A DNA stretch of 64,000 nucleotides from Mycoavidus cysteinexigens_B (GCA_031963465.1 JASSUG010000007.1:116828-180827), one strand, 5' to 3'; numbered from the stretch's first letter, positions 1 to 9,439 are shown. Translations and numbers: made by a program. Notes: generated by a model not told the origin, from the sequence alone.

Positions 1-1003
1 TAATCACCGCGTTTTTCGGCTCGACGAGAATTTTGACGAGCGCTGCTTCATCAAGTTTGCTCAGGGTCGCCACCACCGGTAAACGGCCAATCAACTCTGG
101 AATCAAGCCAAATTTAATCAAATCTTCCGGTTCAACTTCAAGCAGTACTTCGCCAGCATCACGTTCTTGGCTGCTTTTAAGGGTAGCACCAAAGCCAATC
201 CCAGTTTTTTCGGTACGGTCGATAATCACTTTTTCAAGCCCATCGAACGCACCACCGCAGATAAATAAAATATTGGTCGTATCAACCTGAATAAAATCCT
301 GATTGGGATGCTTACGTCCGCCTTGTGGCGGCACCGACGCCATGGTTCCTTCAATCAGTTTTAGCAAAGCCTGCTGCACACCCTCGCCAGAGACATCGCG
401 GGTGATCGATGGATTGGCCGATTTACGGCTAATTTTGTCAATCTCATCAATATAGACAATACCTTTTTGGGCTTTTTCGACTTCGTAATTACAGTTTTGC
501 AATAATTTCTGGATGATATTTTCCACATCCTCGCCAACGTAACCCGCCTCTGTCAGCGTCGTTGCATCAGCCATTACAAACGGCACATCCAATAAGCGCG
601 CCAGCGTTTGGGCCAACAAAGTTTTGCCTGAGCCAGTCGGACCGACCAATAAAATATTGCTCTTGGCAAGCTCAACTTCGTCTTTTTTATCAATATGTTT
701 CAGTCTTTTATAGTGATTGTAGACGGCCACCGCGAGAATTTTTTTCGCGCGCACTTGTCCAATCACATATTGATCCAGTTTTTCACTGATTTCTTTCGGG
801 CTTGGCAAGTCCGATTTAGACGAGCCAGCTTGGCTAATCGCCTCAGCCAACTCATCACGAATGATATCGTTGCATAAATCAATGCATTCATCACAAATAA
901 AGACTGATGGGCCAGCAATCAGTTTTTTAACTTCAGGCTGGCTTTTGCCGCAAAATGAGCAGCAAAGAACTTTATCGTTGCTAGAAATTTTTTTGTCCGC
1001 CAT
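1..1003 (-). CDS. clpX: ClpX, ATP-binding subunit of the ClpXP protease (partial, C-terminus outside window)
   Basis: ClpX is the AAA+ unfoldase that feeds tagged proteins to ClpP in the cytosol. About 334 codons are visible; the reading frame stays open to the window edge, so the C-terminal quarter lies outside. The N-terminus has the ClpX zinc finger (CSFC near residues 15-18, CDEC about 20 residues later). A Walker A (GPTGSGKT) and a Walker B (VYIDEID) follow. I chose the ATG at 1003 because it gives the canonical MADKK start and has GGAGGG about 7 bases upstream. It lies 108 bp downstream of clpP on the same strand in the usual tig-clpP-clpX order. Confidence 0.97.
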   Translation of the reverse strand, partial: MADKKISSNDKVLCCSFCGKSQPEVKKLIAGPSVFICDECIDLCNDIIRDELAEAISQAGSSKSDLPSPKEISEKLDQYVIGQVRAKKILAVAVYNHYKRLKHIDKKDEVELAKSNILLVGPTGSGKTLLAQTLARLLDVPFVMADATTLTEAGYVGEDVENIIQKLLQNCNYEVEKAQKGIVYIDEIDKISRKSANPSITRDVSGEGVQQALLKLIEGTMASVPPQGGRKHPNQDFIQVDTTNILFICGGAFDGLEKVIIDRTEKTGIGFGATLKSSQERDAGEVLLEVEPEDLIKFGLIPELIGRLPVVATLSKLDEAALVKILVEPKNAVI

Positions 1004-1074
1004 CGACGAATCCCTCCGGACAGTAAGAAAAAATGCTTAGGCTATGTTTGCCAGAACATTCTAATTATCCACGT

Positions 1075-1107
1075 TATCTACCTATTTAATACATGAATAG
1101 GTAGATA
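1075..1107. other. Perfect 12-bp inverted repeat between clpP and clpX
   Basis: Arms at 1075-1086 and 1096-1107 are perfectly complementary, with a 9-base loop. The hairpin lies just after the clpP stop and before the clpX ribosome binding site. No T-run follows on the minus strand, so it is not an ordinary intrinsic terminator. An mRNA processing or stability hairpin that sets the clpP:clpX ratio is my inference. Confidence 0.6.
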
Positions 1108-1111
1108 GGGG

Positions 1112-1765
1112 CTAAATACGTTTATACAAGACCTGATCGACTAAACCATATGTTCTAGCATCGTCGGCTGACATGAAATTGTCACGATCCGTATCACGCG
1201 AAATACGTTCGACCGGCTGCCCAGTATGAGTGCTCAGCAATTGGTTCAGCCGCTCTTTCAGATAGAGAATTTCACGCGCCTGAATTTCAATATCGGAGGC
1301 TTGACCGCGGGCGCCGCCTAGTGGTTGATGAATCATAATCCGGGCATTGGGTAACGCAAAACGCTTATCCTTAGCTCCTGCCGCCAACAAAAAGGCGCCC
1401 ATGCTAGCCGCCAACCCCATGCATAAGGTTGAAACTTCCGGCTTGATAAATTGCAATGTATCGTAGATCGCCATACCCGCTGAGACCGAGCCGCCAGGAC
1501 TATTAATATACAGGCTAATATCTTTGTCTGGATTCTCGCTTTCAAGAAAGAGTAACTGCGCCACGACAAGATTGGCGGTCTGATCATTAACCTCGCCAAT
1601 CAGAAAAACCACGCGCTCTTTCAGTAAACGCGAGAAAATATCATAAGCACGCTCACCACGGCCACTGGTTTCAACGACCATCGGCACCAGGCCCAGTGCT
1701 TGCGTATTAAGCCCATCAGAAGGGGAGGTGAACCGCTGCGCAGCTAAATCAACGTAAGACATCAT
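1112..1765 (-). CDS. clpP: ClpP, ATP-dependent Clp protease proteolytic subunit
   Basis: This is the 217-aa serine peptidase that forms the tetradecameric chamber of ClpXP/ClpAP. The catalytic triad is visible: Ser121 in GLAASMG, His146 in MIHQP and Asp195 in TDRDNF. The 25- and 49-residue spacings match E. coli ClpP. The ATG has AAGGA about 8 bases upstream; a second ATG follows directly, so the true start could be one codon later. It is co-oriented with tig upstream and clpX downstream. The gene looks intact and of normal length. Confidence 0.97.
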   Translation of the reverse strand: MMSYVDLAAQRFTSPSDGLNTQALGLVPMVVETSGRGERAYDIFSRLLKERVVFLIGEVNDQTANLVVAQLLFLESENPDKDISLYINSPGGSVSAGMAIYDTLQFIKPEVSTLCMGLAASMGAFLLAAGAKDKRFALPNARIMIHQPLGGARGQASDIEIQAREILYLKERLNQLLSTHTGQPVERISRDTDRDNFMSADDARTYGLVDQVLYKRI

Positions 1766-1798
1766 ACGCTTATCCTTATTAAATTTTTAAAAGCCACA

Positions 1799-1828
1799 GC
1801 GGATCAGCTAATGTATAGCCCGATCCGC
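1799..1828. other. Inverted repeat between tig and clpP
   Basis: A 7-bp perfect stem (GCGGATC/GATCCGC) lies in the roughly 100-bp tig-clpP spacer. A short T-rich stretch follows after a few bases on the minus strand. It could act as a weak terminator or attenuator that lowers read-through from tig. The evidence is only the inverted repeat. Confidence 0.4.
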
Positions 1829-1869
1829 ATGCCGCGGTTTTCAACACCATGAACTTATCTGAATTTATG

Positions 1870-3261
1870 TTACTGCGCCGTTGCTGCTTGCGCTAATTCT
1901 TCAAAGCTCACCTCCTTATCGGTTATCTTGGCCTGACCGAGCACAAAGTCAACGATATTGCCTTCAGCCAGATCATTTTCTATGTCAGCCAAATGCTTAC
2001 GATCTGCATAATACCAGCGCACGGCTGCTTGCGGGTCAGCATAACTTTGCGCACGTTCTTCAACCTCAGCGCGAACCTGCTCAGGTTTTACCTGCAAATT
2101 GTGTGCGCGCACCAATTCATTGATCAATAAGCTCAATTTTACGCGGCGTTCAGCTTGTTCTTTAAAGAGTTCAGCAGGCAGCAAAGGCCGTTGTGCCTTT
2201 TTCAGGCCCCGTCGTTCGAGATCTGCGTGCATCCTCTCAAGCAGAGATTGTTGCGCTTCTGCGACCAGTACGCTTGGCACGTCAAGCTCTGTGGAGGCAA
2301 TCAGTGCCTCCATCACTTGCTCAACTAGGAGTGATTGCGTGCGCTTTTTGGCTTCGCGCTCGAGACTCGCCTGAATCGCTGCGCGTAGCTTTGCCACGTC
2401 GCCGTCTTCGATGCCCATTGATTTCGCAAACTCTGCATCGATTTCAGGGGCATGCGGCCATTCGACTTTTTTGAGGGTCAGTGCAATCTGAGCTGTTTTG
2501 CCCGCCATTTCACTGTCTTGATAGTCGCTCGGGAAGCTCACCTCAAATTCTCGGCTATGACCTACTTCAAGGCCAAGCACTGCATTTTCAAACTGCTCTA
2601 GAATCATCCGTTGATGATTTTTGGGACTCTCTTGATCTAGTTTTTTTTCACTCAAAACCAGTTCAGCATTTTCTGCAACACTGCCATTAAATGGCTTGCC
2701 ATCTATCGTGCCAGTCCAATCCACTTGCACTCGATCCCCAGCTTGCGCCGCCAACCCACCATTGCCATCGCCATGGGCGCCAGCCTCACCACGCACATGA
2801 TAATGGACGCGCTGCTTGCGCAGCATGTCAAGGGTGGCATCAACTTGCTCGGCGCCAATCAGGGTCGTCGAACGAGTAATTTCTGCAGCGGACAAATCAC
2901 CAATGGTCACCTCGGGAAATACCTCGAAGGTAGCGTCCACTACATAGGTATCCGCATCCGCCAAATCACTCTTGATGTCTAAGCTTGGCAAGCCAGCGAT
3001 TCTGAAATTTTGGGCTTGGCTAATGGTCAATAATTCTTGGCCTGCTTTGTCGTATAGCACTTCAGTCCGAAGCCGTTCCTGATGCTGTTGCGCAACCATT
3101 TTGAGCGGTGCTTTACCAGGCCTAAAACCAGGATGTTTGAAATTTTTTGCGATCTTACGGATACGCACATCGACCTCTTGATGGATACCGTCCTTCTGTA
3201 TAGGAAGGCGAACACTTCGTTCAAGTTTACCAAGGTTTTCTATATTAATGTTTTGGGTCAT
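1870..3261 (-). CDS. tig: Trigger factor, ribosome-associated chaperone and prolyl isomerase
   Basis: Trigger factor binds ribosomal protein L23 at the exit tunnel and folds nascent chains. The 463-aa product has the N-terminal ribosome-binding domain with the GFRPGKAPLKMV signature near residues 50-60. A central FKBP-type PPIase domain (DRVQVDWTGTIDGKPF) and the helical C-terminal chaperone arms follow. The PPIase domain seems to carry a short lysine-rich insertion after the LVL strand that I do not recall from typical homologues. I chose ATG 3261 (MTQNINIENL) over an in-frame GTG 27 bases upstream because it starts at the family N-terminus. AGGA lies about 12 bases upstream. It is the first gene of the tig-clpP-clpX cluster. 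Confidence 0.95.
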   Translation of the reverse strand: MTQNINIENLGKLERSVRLPIQKDGIHQEVDVRIRKIAKNFKHPGFRPGKAPLKMVAQQHQERLRTEVLYDKAGQELLTISQAQNFRIAGLPSLDIKSDLADADTYVVDATFEVFPEVTIGDLSAAEITRSTTLIGAEQVDATLDMLRKQRVHYHVRGEAGAHGDGNGGLAAQAGDRVQVDWTGTIDGKPFNGSVAENAELVLSEKKLDQESPKNHQRMILEQFENAVLGLEVGHSREFEVSFPSDYQDSEMAGKTAQIALTLKKVEWPHAPEIDAEFAKSMGIEDGDVAKLRAAIQASLEREAKKRTQSLLVEQVMEALIASTELDVPSVLVAEAQQSLLERMHADLERRGLKKAQRPLLPAELFKEQAERRVKLSLLINELVRAHNLQVKPEQVRAEVEERAQSYADPQAAVRWYYADRKHLADIENDLAEGNIVDFVLGQAKITDKEVSFEELAQAATAQ

Positions 3262-3973
3262 AAAATCAAATTGTCCTAATAAAAACACTCAGCCAAGTGC
3301 GTGAGTATGAGTATGCTCAAGGTTCTGCTAATAATGCCTCTTCCAGTACTCTCCTGACGCGGCCATACACATCTGAGTCTGCGCCCCAAGAGGTTGGAAG
3401 TTTTATACTAAAAATAATGGGATAAGTAGCCTAATATGCAAAGTGTGACTGAATGCCGTCATTCTATCAAATATTCCCCTCGACCTAAAATACTTCATAC
3501 ATCTCAAAGAGACCTGCACCCTGGAATCTCACCGAGGCAATGGTTTTATCAAGCACCTTCGCATTTGCGATCCATTTATCCCGCTCGCGTTGCTCAAATT
3601 TTCGCTCATCGCCGCATGATCCGCTTGTGGCAACGGCAGTAGCAATCAGCATACCGCCAACGCCACAGCAGTGGCACGCACTGACTTGGATTCAGCCTTC
3701 GCCGTATTAGGTCAAGCGGGCGAACGCATTGCCCGAGCAATCGCTAAGGGAGATGCACGCCCCGCAATTGTTAAGGGAGACGCATGCCCCAAGATTAAGA
3801 TGAGATGCCTGCCCCAAGATGAAAATTAATGGAGTGGAGCACGATATGGCCATGCGACATAAGAAGCATTTCCCCTCTGAGCAAACCCTCTCACAACTTA
3901 AACAATTTAGGCTAAGATAACGCCTGTTTATAGATTAGCTACAATTTTCCCGGTTGGAAGAGGTACATGCACA
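3262..3973. other. Intergenic region between tig and trxA (divergent promoters, no intact gene)
   Basis: About 700 bp separate the divergent tig and trxA genes. I see no tRNA and no complete ORF with a convincing start. The stretch nearest trxA holds three degenerate copies of a roughly 30-bp purine-rich unit (AAGGGAGAYGC and relatives) around 3746-3820, inside a start-less reading frame annotated separately. Promoters for both neighbours must lie here, but I cannot place them with confidence. Confidence 0.5.
3620..3829 (+). pseudogene. Start-less 70-codon reading frame, possible gene remnant
   Basis: The frame runs open for 69 codons after a TGA and ends at TAA 3827-3829, without a usable ATG. 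The conceptual product has an amphipathic, Ala-rich stretch (FAVLGQAGERIARAIAKGD) followed by repeats of KGDA. I do not recognise the family. Lack of a start and of a ribosome binding site suggest the 3' remnant of a lost gene, or chance. Confidence 0.25.
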
Positions 3974-4300
3974 ATGAATTCACTCATCAAGATTATTAAA
4001 GACGCGTCCTTTGAAGAAGAAGTACTCAAGGCCGATCGGCCCGTATTATTGGATTTTTGGGCCGATTGGTGCGGCCCCTGCAAACAAATTGCACCTATCC
4101 TAGATGAACTTGCGCAAACTTACAGCGATCGCTTGTATATTGCCAAAATCAATGTTGATGAAAACCAGGCAACCCCGGCTAAATTCGGCGTGCGTGGCAT
4201 CCCAACCTTGATTCTCTTTAAAAATGGCGCGGTTGCTGCGCAAAAGGTCGGCGCTTTATCGAAACACCAACTCACCTCGTTTCTCGATAGCCACCTTTAA
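3974..4300 (+). CDS. trxA: Thioredoxin 1
   Basis: This 108-aa cytosolic dithiol-disulfide oxidoreductase is reduced by thioredoxin reductase and serves ribonucleotide reductase and other targets. The active site WCGPC is at residues 32-36 and the cis-proline segment (RGIPTL) lies near residue 76. Length matches the family. The start codon is preceded by GGAAGAGG with suitable spacing. It lies 171 bp upstream of rho, the same trxA-rho neighbourhood seen in many proteobacteria. The spacer is long enough for the rho leader. Confidence 0.97.
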   Translation: MNSLIKIIKDASFEEEVLKADRPVLLDFWADWCGPCKQIAPILDELAQTYSDRLYIAKINVDENQATPAKFGVRGIPTLILFKNGAVAAQKVGALSKHQLTSFLDSHL

Positions 4301-4471
4301 CCCTAGCACCCAGTCGAAACTGTGCCGGCTACAAAAGTTTCTGAAAAAACTCGATTAGCCGTGCACGCTGTGCTAGAATACAAAAAAATTTATATCACTT
4401 AATTTCCTGAGCGTTCGCTCTCCCATTCCTTTAGTCCTTAGCGACAACCTTTTTCCCTAGCGGGATTCCGT

Positions 4472-5734
4472 ATGCACTTATCTGAGCTCAAATCTTTACA
4501 CGTATCCGCCCTCATTGAAATGGCCAATGGCCTAGAAATCGAAAACGCAAACCGCCTGCGCAAACAGGAGCTAATGTTTGCGATCTTAAAAAAACGCGCC
4601 AAGACAGGCGAAACCATCTTTGGTGATGGCACGCTAGAGGTCTTGCCTGACGGTTTCGGTTTTTTACGCTCGCCAGAAACGTCCTATCTAGCGAGCCCGG
4701 ATGATATTTATATCAGCCCATCGCAAATTCGGCGCTTTAATCTACACACGGGCGATACGATTGAAGGCGAAGTCCGCACCCCCAAAGACGGTGAGCGCTA
4801 CTTCGCCCTGGTGAAAGTAGATAAGGTCAATTGCGAGCCCCCTGAGGCCTCAAAGCATAAAATTATGTTTGAGAACCTGACCCCGCTACACCCGAATAAA
4901 CCGCTCATACTCGAGCGCGAAATGCGTGGCGAAGAAAACATTACGGGCCGGATCATTGATATGATCGCGCCGATTGGTAAAGGCCAACGCGGTTTACTCG
5001 TGGCCTCGCCCAAATCAGGCAAAACGGTAATTCAACAACATATCGCACATGCGATTAAAGCCAATCATCCCGATATCAAGCTATTCGTCTTACTGATTGA
5101 CGAACGCCCCGAGGAAGTCACCGAAATGCAGCGCTCAGTCGCCGGCGAAGTGATTGCCTCAACCTTCGACGAGCCCGCTTCACGCCATGTGCAAGTTGCT
5201 GAAATGGTGCTTGAAAAAGCAAAACGTTTAGTCGAAATGAAGCAAGACGTGGTGATTTTGCTTGATTCAATTACCCGCCTAGCGCGCGCCTATAACACCG
5301 TGGTGCCAACCTCAGGCAAGGTTTTAACCGGTGGCGTCGATGCGAATGCACTACAGCGTCCAAAACGCATCTTTGGGGCTGCCCGTAATGTCGAAGAAGG
5401 TGGCTCACTCACCATCATCGGTACGGCCTTGATCGAAACCGGCAGCCGCATGGATGATGTGATTTACGAAGAATTTAAGGGTACCGGCAATATGGAAGTA
5501 CACCTTGAGCGGCGCATGGCTGAAAAACGCATCTACCCCGCGATCAATCTCAATAAATCAGGCACCCGCCGCGAAGAATTACTGATTAAACCGGAAATCC
5601 TGCAAAAGATCTGGGTCCTGCGCAAATTCATTCATGACATGGATGAAGTCGAAGCGTTAGAATTTTTAATGGATAAGTTCAAACAAACTAAGAATAACGC
5701 TGAATTTTTCGATATGATGCGCCGCGGCGGATAG
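4472..5734 (+). CDS. rho: Transcription termination factor Rho
   Basis: Rho is the hexameric RNA helicase that ends transcription at rut sites. The product is 420 aa, as in E. coli. An N-terminal SAP-like helical part (LSELKSLHVSALIEMAN) precedes the cold-shock-like RNA-binding domain (DGFGFLRSPETSYL). The ATPase core has the P-loop SPKSGKT near residues 178-184 (many homologues have PPKAGKT) and the Walker B VILLDSITRLARAYN. The C-terminal segment RIYPAINLNKSGTRREELL is canonical. Rho often represses itself through its leader; the 171-bp spacer after trxA would allow this, which is inference. Confidence 0.97.
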   Translation: MHLSELKSLHVSALIEMANGLEIENANRLRKQELMFAILKKRAKTGETIFGDGTLEVLPDGFGFLRSPETSYLASPDDIYISPSQIRRFNLHTGDTIEGEVRTPKDGERYFALVKVDKVNCEPPEASKHKIMFENLTPLHPNKPLILEREMRGEENITGRIIDMIAPIGKGQRGLLVASPKSGKTVIQQHIAHAIKANHPDIKLFVLLIDERPEEVTEMQRSVAGEVIASTFDEPASRHVQVAEMVLEKAKRLVEMKQDVVILLDSITRLARAYNTVVPTSGKVLTGGVDANALQRPKRIFGAARNVEEGGSLTIIGTALIETGSRMDDVIYEEFKGTGNMEVHLERRMAEKRIYPAINLNKSGTRREELLIKPEILQKIWVLRKFIHDMDEVEALEFLMDKFKQTKNNAEFFDMMRRGG

Positions 5735-5868
5735 TTTTAATCAGCCTATATCCGGCACAGCACACATGGTTTCTTAAAAGCAAGTTTTTAATCTAATCTA
5801 TTAGCCAGCAATTTTCTGGCATAATAATGCGTTTTCTGCTTTGAAAATAGCTTTAGCGCAGCAAAGAA

Positions 5869-5896
5869 GTCCGCGTCGACTCAATGAGACGCGGAC
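5869..5896 (+). promoter_or_regulatory. Stem-loop in the leader of rpmE2
   Basis: A perfect 9-bp stem (GTCCGCGTC/GACGCGGAC) with a 10-base loop lies between rho and rpmE2, about 30 bp before the L31 start codon. No T-run follows on the plus strand, so it does not look like the rho terminator. A leader structure for L31 translation control, or a processing site, is possible but not shown. Confidence 0.4.
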
Positions 5897-5928
5897 AAAA
5901 GTGACTGCATCCACGCAAGGAATGAAAT

Positions 5929-6216
5929 ATGAAAGAAAATATACATCCACAATACCGCGAAGTCGTTTTTATGGATATGTCGTCTAGCGACAAAATTGTG
6001 ACGCGCTCGACAGTCAATACACGCGAAACAATCCAACACGAAGGCAAAGAATATCCACTTGCAAAAATGGAAATTTCATCAGCCTCCCACCCTTTCTATA
6101 CCGGCCAAAACAAAATTGTTGATACCGAAGGAACGGTTGAGAAGTTCAAGCGCAAATACGCGAATTACACTAAAGCGACGCAAAGCCCAGAGACTCAAAA
6201 CTCAGAGCCAGCGTAA
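5929..6216 (+). CDS. rpmE2: 50S ribosomal protein L31 type B
   Basis: This 95-aa protein has the L31 signatures HPQYR, SSASHPFYTG and VEKFKRKY. It lacks the CxxC zinc-binding cysteines of type A L31, so it is the zinc-free type B (RpmE2/YkgM class). AAGGAATG lies about 10 bases before the ATG. It follows rho on the same strand and is closed by a strong terminator at 6288. In some bacteria type B is only a zinc-starvation paralogue; whether a type A copy exists elsewhere cannot be seen here. The C-terminal tail is slightly long and rich in Ser/Thr/Glu. Confidence 0.93.
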   Translation: MKENIHPQYREVVFMDMSSSDKIVTRSTVNTRETIQHEGKEYPLAKMEISSASHPFYTGQNKIVDTEGTVEKFKRKYANYTKATQSPETQNSEPA

Positions 6217-6287
6217 GGTTCAAGTCAGCATTGGCGTCGGTGTAGCAAACGAGCGTAAGATGCCATCGCTTCGCACCGAGGCAACCC

Positions 6288-6313
6288 GGGCAGCCTATTA
6301 GCTGCCCTTTTTT
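6288..6313 (+). terminator. Intrinsic terminator after rpmE2
   Basis: A GC-rich 7-bp stem (GGGCAGC/GCTGCCC) with a 6-base loop is followed directly by six T residues. It lies 70 bp after the L31 stop and would end the rho-rpmE2 transcript. Confidence 0.85.
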
Positions 6314-6371
6314 ATGTATTGTGTGCTTGAGTCACGCCAAGCTCATCAGCAAGTTACACTAACCGCCACGC

Positions 6372-8099
6372 ATGAAGTCCGCTGTTGTTCGTCTGACCAC
6401 TTCCGCTACTCGCACATTGCCACGCTGGTTATTGCGCGCCATTTGCATGGTGTATGCGGTGACAGGCCTGTTTGGGCGCGACCCATGGAAAAACGAAGAT
6501 GCGGCCGGTTTCGGTATCATGTGGACACTGGCCAATGGCAGTTGGCAAGATTGGCTGCTGCCCAATCTTGCGGGTAAAGCCATCACCAGCAGCGGTCCCC
6601 TGTCTTATTGGCTCGGCGCGCTCAGCCTGCGCCTCTTTGGACCTTGGCTTAATCCAATTGGCGCGACGCATATTGTCACTGCCGGTTTATTGTGCATGAG
6701 CTGCGCCTTTGTTTGGTATAGCAGCTACTTATTAGGTCGCCGCGCTGAAGTGCAGCCTTTCAAATATGCGTTCGGCGGCGAACCCTCTTCACGTGATTAT
6801 GGCCGCACGCTTGCCGATGGTGCACTATTGATCCTGCTGGGCTGCTTTGGCATGGCCGAACGCAGCCATGAAACCACGCCTGAAATCACCCAGCTCGCCT
6901 GTATTACGATCATGCTCTACGGCCTGATCCGCAGCATTGATAAACCTAAGCAAGGCGCACTCTGGTGGGGACTTGCCCTGGGCTTGCTCCTGCTTGCCGC
7001 TAACCCTGCTTTACTGGTTGCGCTCTTGGTCAGTACTGCCGTCTTAATGCTGGTGACACGTGAACTACGGAGCACCGCCTTGCTCACGATTGGCTTGCCG
7101 GTGCTGGCGCTCACCGCGATGGCTTGGCCGCTGACCGCGTACCTTGCGTTAGCCGACGACGCTAGAGTTTATTTACATGCCTGGATCTTTGGCAATATCC
7201 ACACCTTCTCTGGTTCGCCAGCCAGCGCGCTTTTTTACGCGCTAAAAAACTTACCCCTCTATACCTGGCCGGCATGGCCGCTTGCGGCGTGGTCCTGGTA
7301 TAGCTGGGCAGGTCTGCGACGTGCGCCCCATGTGACGATTGCGCTGTCCGTCATCAGCGCGCTACTGATCTTGATTGCCCTGCAAACGCATGAGACTAAC
7401 CGGCTTTTTTTACTATTACTGCCGGCACTTTCCATCCTAGCTGCATTTGCTTTACCCACACTTAAGCGCGGCACAATCAACGCGATCGATTGGTTCGCGC
7501 TACTCAGTTTTACCATTTTGGGCTCATTCGTCTGGATTGTCTGGATTGCGCAGCAAACGGGTTTCCCGGCTCAAATCGCCCACAATCTAGCCCGGCTCGC
7601 GCCGGGGTTCCAGGCTGAATTCAGGCTACCCGCATTTATTATTGCTTTACTTGTCACCGGCTGCTGGATTGCCCTGGTTCATTGGCGACTGGCGCGTCAC
7701 CCTAAAGTGCTATGGCGCAGTGTGATTCTATCCAGCGCAGGCACAACCCTGATGTGGGTATTATTGATGACTTTATGGTTACCGCTGGTCAATTACAGCC
7801 GAACCTATCGTGACGTTGCCGCGCAAATTGCCCATCATTTACCCTCCGATTATCAATGTATTAGCCCGGTACGGCTAGGCGACGCACAAATCGCTTCTTT
7901 TGCTTATTTTGGCGCAATGCGTTTTGCCTTTGATAACGAAGATTGTGATGTATTGCTGCGTCAAGACACATGGGATTACGGCGCCCCCGCCTCACTTTCG
8001 CCTTTTGTTTGGAAGCTCGTCTGGGAAGGCCGCCGGCCGGCTGACCGGGATGAACGTTTTCGGCTTTATGTGCGTAGCGAACGGGTACGCAAGCGATAA
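6372..8099 (+). CDS. Polytopic membrane glycosyltransferase-like protein (GT39/ArnT-like)
   Basis: The 575-aa protein has many hydrophobic segments (about 12 by eye). An early acidic loop with DPWKNEDAAGFG near residues 36-47 follows the first membrane segment. This is the position of the catalytic Asp/Glu in PMT/ArnT-type GT-C enzymes, which transfer sugars from polyprenyl phosphate outside the inner membrane. A soluble tail of about 80 residues ends the protein. The substrate cannot be told; lipid A or envelope glycan modification would be typical. The ATG is 59 bp after the rpmE2 terminator. No partner arn genes are nearby. Confidence 0.65.
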   Translation: MKSAVVRLTTSATRTLPRWLLRAICMVYAVTGLFGRDPWKNEDAAGFGIMWTLANGSWQDWLLPNLAGKAITSSGPLSYWLGALSLRLFGPWLNPIGATHIVTAGLLCMSCAFVWYSSYLLGRRAEVQPFKYAFGGEPSSRDYGRTLADGALLILLGCFGMAERSHETTPEITQLACITIMLYGLIRSIDKPKQGALWWGLALGLLLLAANPALLVALLVSTAVLMLVTRELRSTALLTIGLPVLALTAMAWPLTAYLALADDARVYLHAWIFGNIHTFSGSPASALFYALKNLPLYTWPAWPLAAWSWYSWAGLRRAPHVTIALSVISALLILIALQTHETNRLFLLLLPALSILAAFALPTLKRGTINAIDWFALLSFTILGSFVWIVWIAQQTGFPAQIAHNLARLAPGFQAEFRLPAFIIALLVTGCWIALVHWRLARHPKVLWRSVILSSAGTTLMWVLLMTLWLPLVNYSRTYRDVAAQIAHHLPSDYQCISPVRLGDAQIASFAYFGAMRFAFDNEDCDVLLRQDTWDYGAPASLSPFVWKLVWEGRRPADRDERFRLYVRSERVRKR

Positions 8100-8144
8100 C
8101 CTGGCAACTCATGCGGTTTAGCGCAACGCTAATTTCACCGTCCG

Positions 8145-9341
8145 CTATTGACGATAAAGCGTTGCTGGGCGGAGCACCAACAAGCATAACAATAAAGGAA
8201 TCAGCGCCAGCACCGCCGCCGCCAAAAAACTAGCCGATGGCCCTAGGTGGTCCCACAGCCATCCAGCTGCCACACTGCCGATTACCATGCAGACACCACT
8301 GGTTAGATTAGAAATACCAAATGCAGTGCCACGTAGCGCCTTTGGCGCTGCCTCAGCCAACATCACAGCCAACAGGCCATGGATAAAGCCCATGTGCAGC
8401 CCCCATAAGATCACACCAAGCAATAAAAGCGCGAGCGAATGACCTAAACCAAACAGCAGATTCGCCATAATCATCAGCACCAGGCCAAACACAAACAAAA
8501 AACGGCGATCCATATGGTCTGAAAGCTTACCGATTGGATAAGCGGACAGCGAGTAAGCTAAATAAATAACCACCACGACACCCGGAATCCACCTCGGTTC
8601 AAGGCCAACGTGTTGAGCATGTAATAAGATAAATGCAGCCCTCAATTGCACCATTGAGAACAGCGCCACAATCACCACAATTACCCAATAATGCCCTGAA
8701 AATTCACGCAAAGCCCGCCAATGCAAAGGGAATGTTTTTAAAGAAGACTTGCTAGGCGCCCGCCCAGTTTCATGAATCCCAAAAATCAGCAAAACAACTG
8801 CAATCCATGCTGGAATAACCGGAAACCAAAGAATCAGCCGAATATTGTCGGCCGACCAAAACATCAGCGCCATCGCCAGTAATGCCCCAATCACCGCACC
8901 AAAAGTACTGGCTGATTGACGCAAACCAAAACAAGCGCCACGAGACGCGGGCGAGCACATATCAGCAATCAGCGCATCTCTCGGCGCACTGCGCACACCT
9001 CTGCCAAAGCTCTCAAACAAACGCGCGCTCACCAACATGGCGGGCCCAGTAGCCAACGGGAAAAATGGCTTACTCAAAGCGGCCAAGCTATAGCCCACTA
9101 AAATAAACCATTTACGCCGCTTTAGATAATCACTGATTGCGCCAGACAGGACTTTAATCATAAAGCTCATGGCATCGGCAATGCCTTCAACCAAGCCCAG
9201 CGTCGTCACACTCATGCCCATTGTGCCAACCAGCAAGGCCGGCAATAAAACATGGCCTAACTCGAAAGAGACCGACATGAAAAAGCTCACCGCCCCTAAC
9301 ACCCAAACGATACGTGGAAGACCATCTTTTATCATCGCCAT
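8145..9341 (-). CDS. MFS transporter
   Basis: The 398-aa protein has roughly 12 hydrophobic segments in two halves. The loop between helices 2 and 3 has the MFS motif A form GAISDYLKRRKW, repeated as GKLSDHMDRR in the second half. The motif RGVRSAPRDALIAD near residues 115-128 is typical of a subfamily often annotated as multidrug or sugar-efflux-like. The substrate is not predictable. It is convergent with the glycosyltransferase-like gene and is followed upstream by two tRNA genes on the same strand. Confidence 0.85.
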   Translation of the reverse strand: MAMIKDGLPRIVWVLGAVSFFMSVSFELGHVLLPALLVGTMGMSVTTLGLVEGIADAMSFMIKVLSGAISDYLKRRKWFILVGYSLAALSKPFFPLATGPAMLVSARLFESFGRGVRSAPRDALIADMCSPASRGACFGLRQSASTFGAVIGALLAMALMFWSADNIRLILWFPVIPAWIAVVLLIFGIHETGRAPSKSSLKTFPLHWRALREFSGHYWVIVVIVALFSMVQLRAAFILLHAQHVGLEPRWIPGVVVVIYLAYSLSAYPIGKLSDHMDRRFLFVFGLVLMIMANLLFGLGHSLALLLLGVILWGLHMGFIHGLLAVMLAEAAPKALRGTAFGISNLTSGVCMVIGSVAAGWLWDHLGPSASFLAAAVLALIPLLLCLLVLRPATLYRQ

Positions 9342-9439
9342 TTCCTAGATCACCATACTCTTATTGACTTACCTTATAGTAATAATAGGGTATAGATCAT
9401 TTTTTATGATTGGGGTAGTGAATAAGAGAGGCATCACCA

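Noticed and set aside
3262..3973. tRNA or small RNA gene upstream of tig
   Set aside because: I searched by eye for T-loop and acceptor pairs on both strands and found none.
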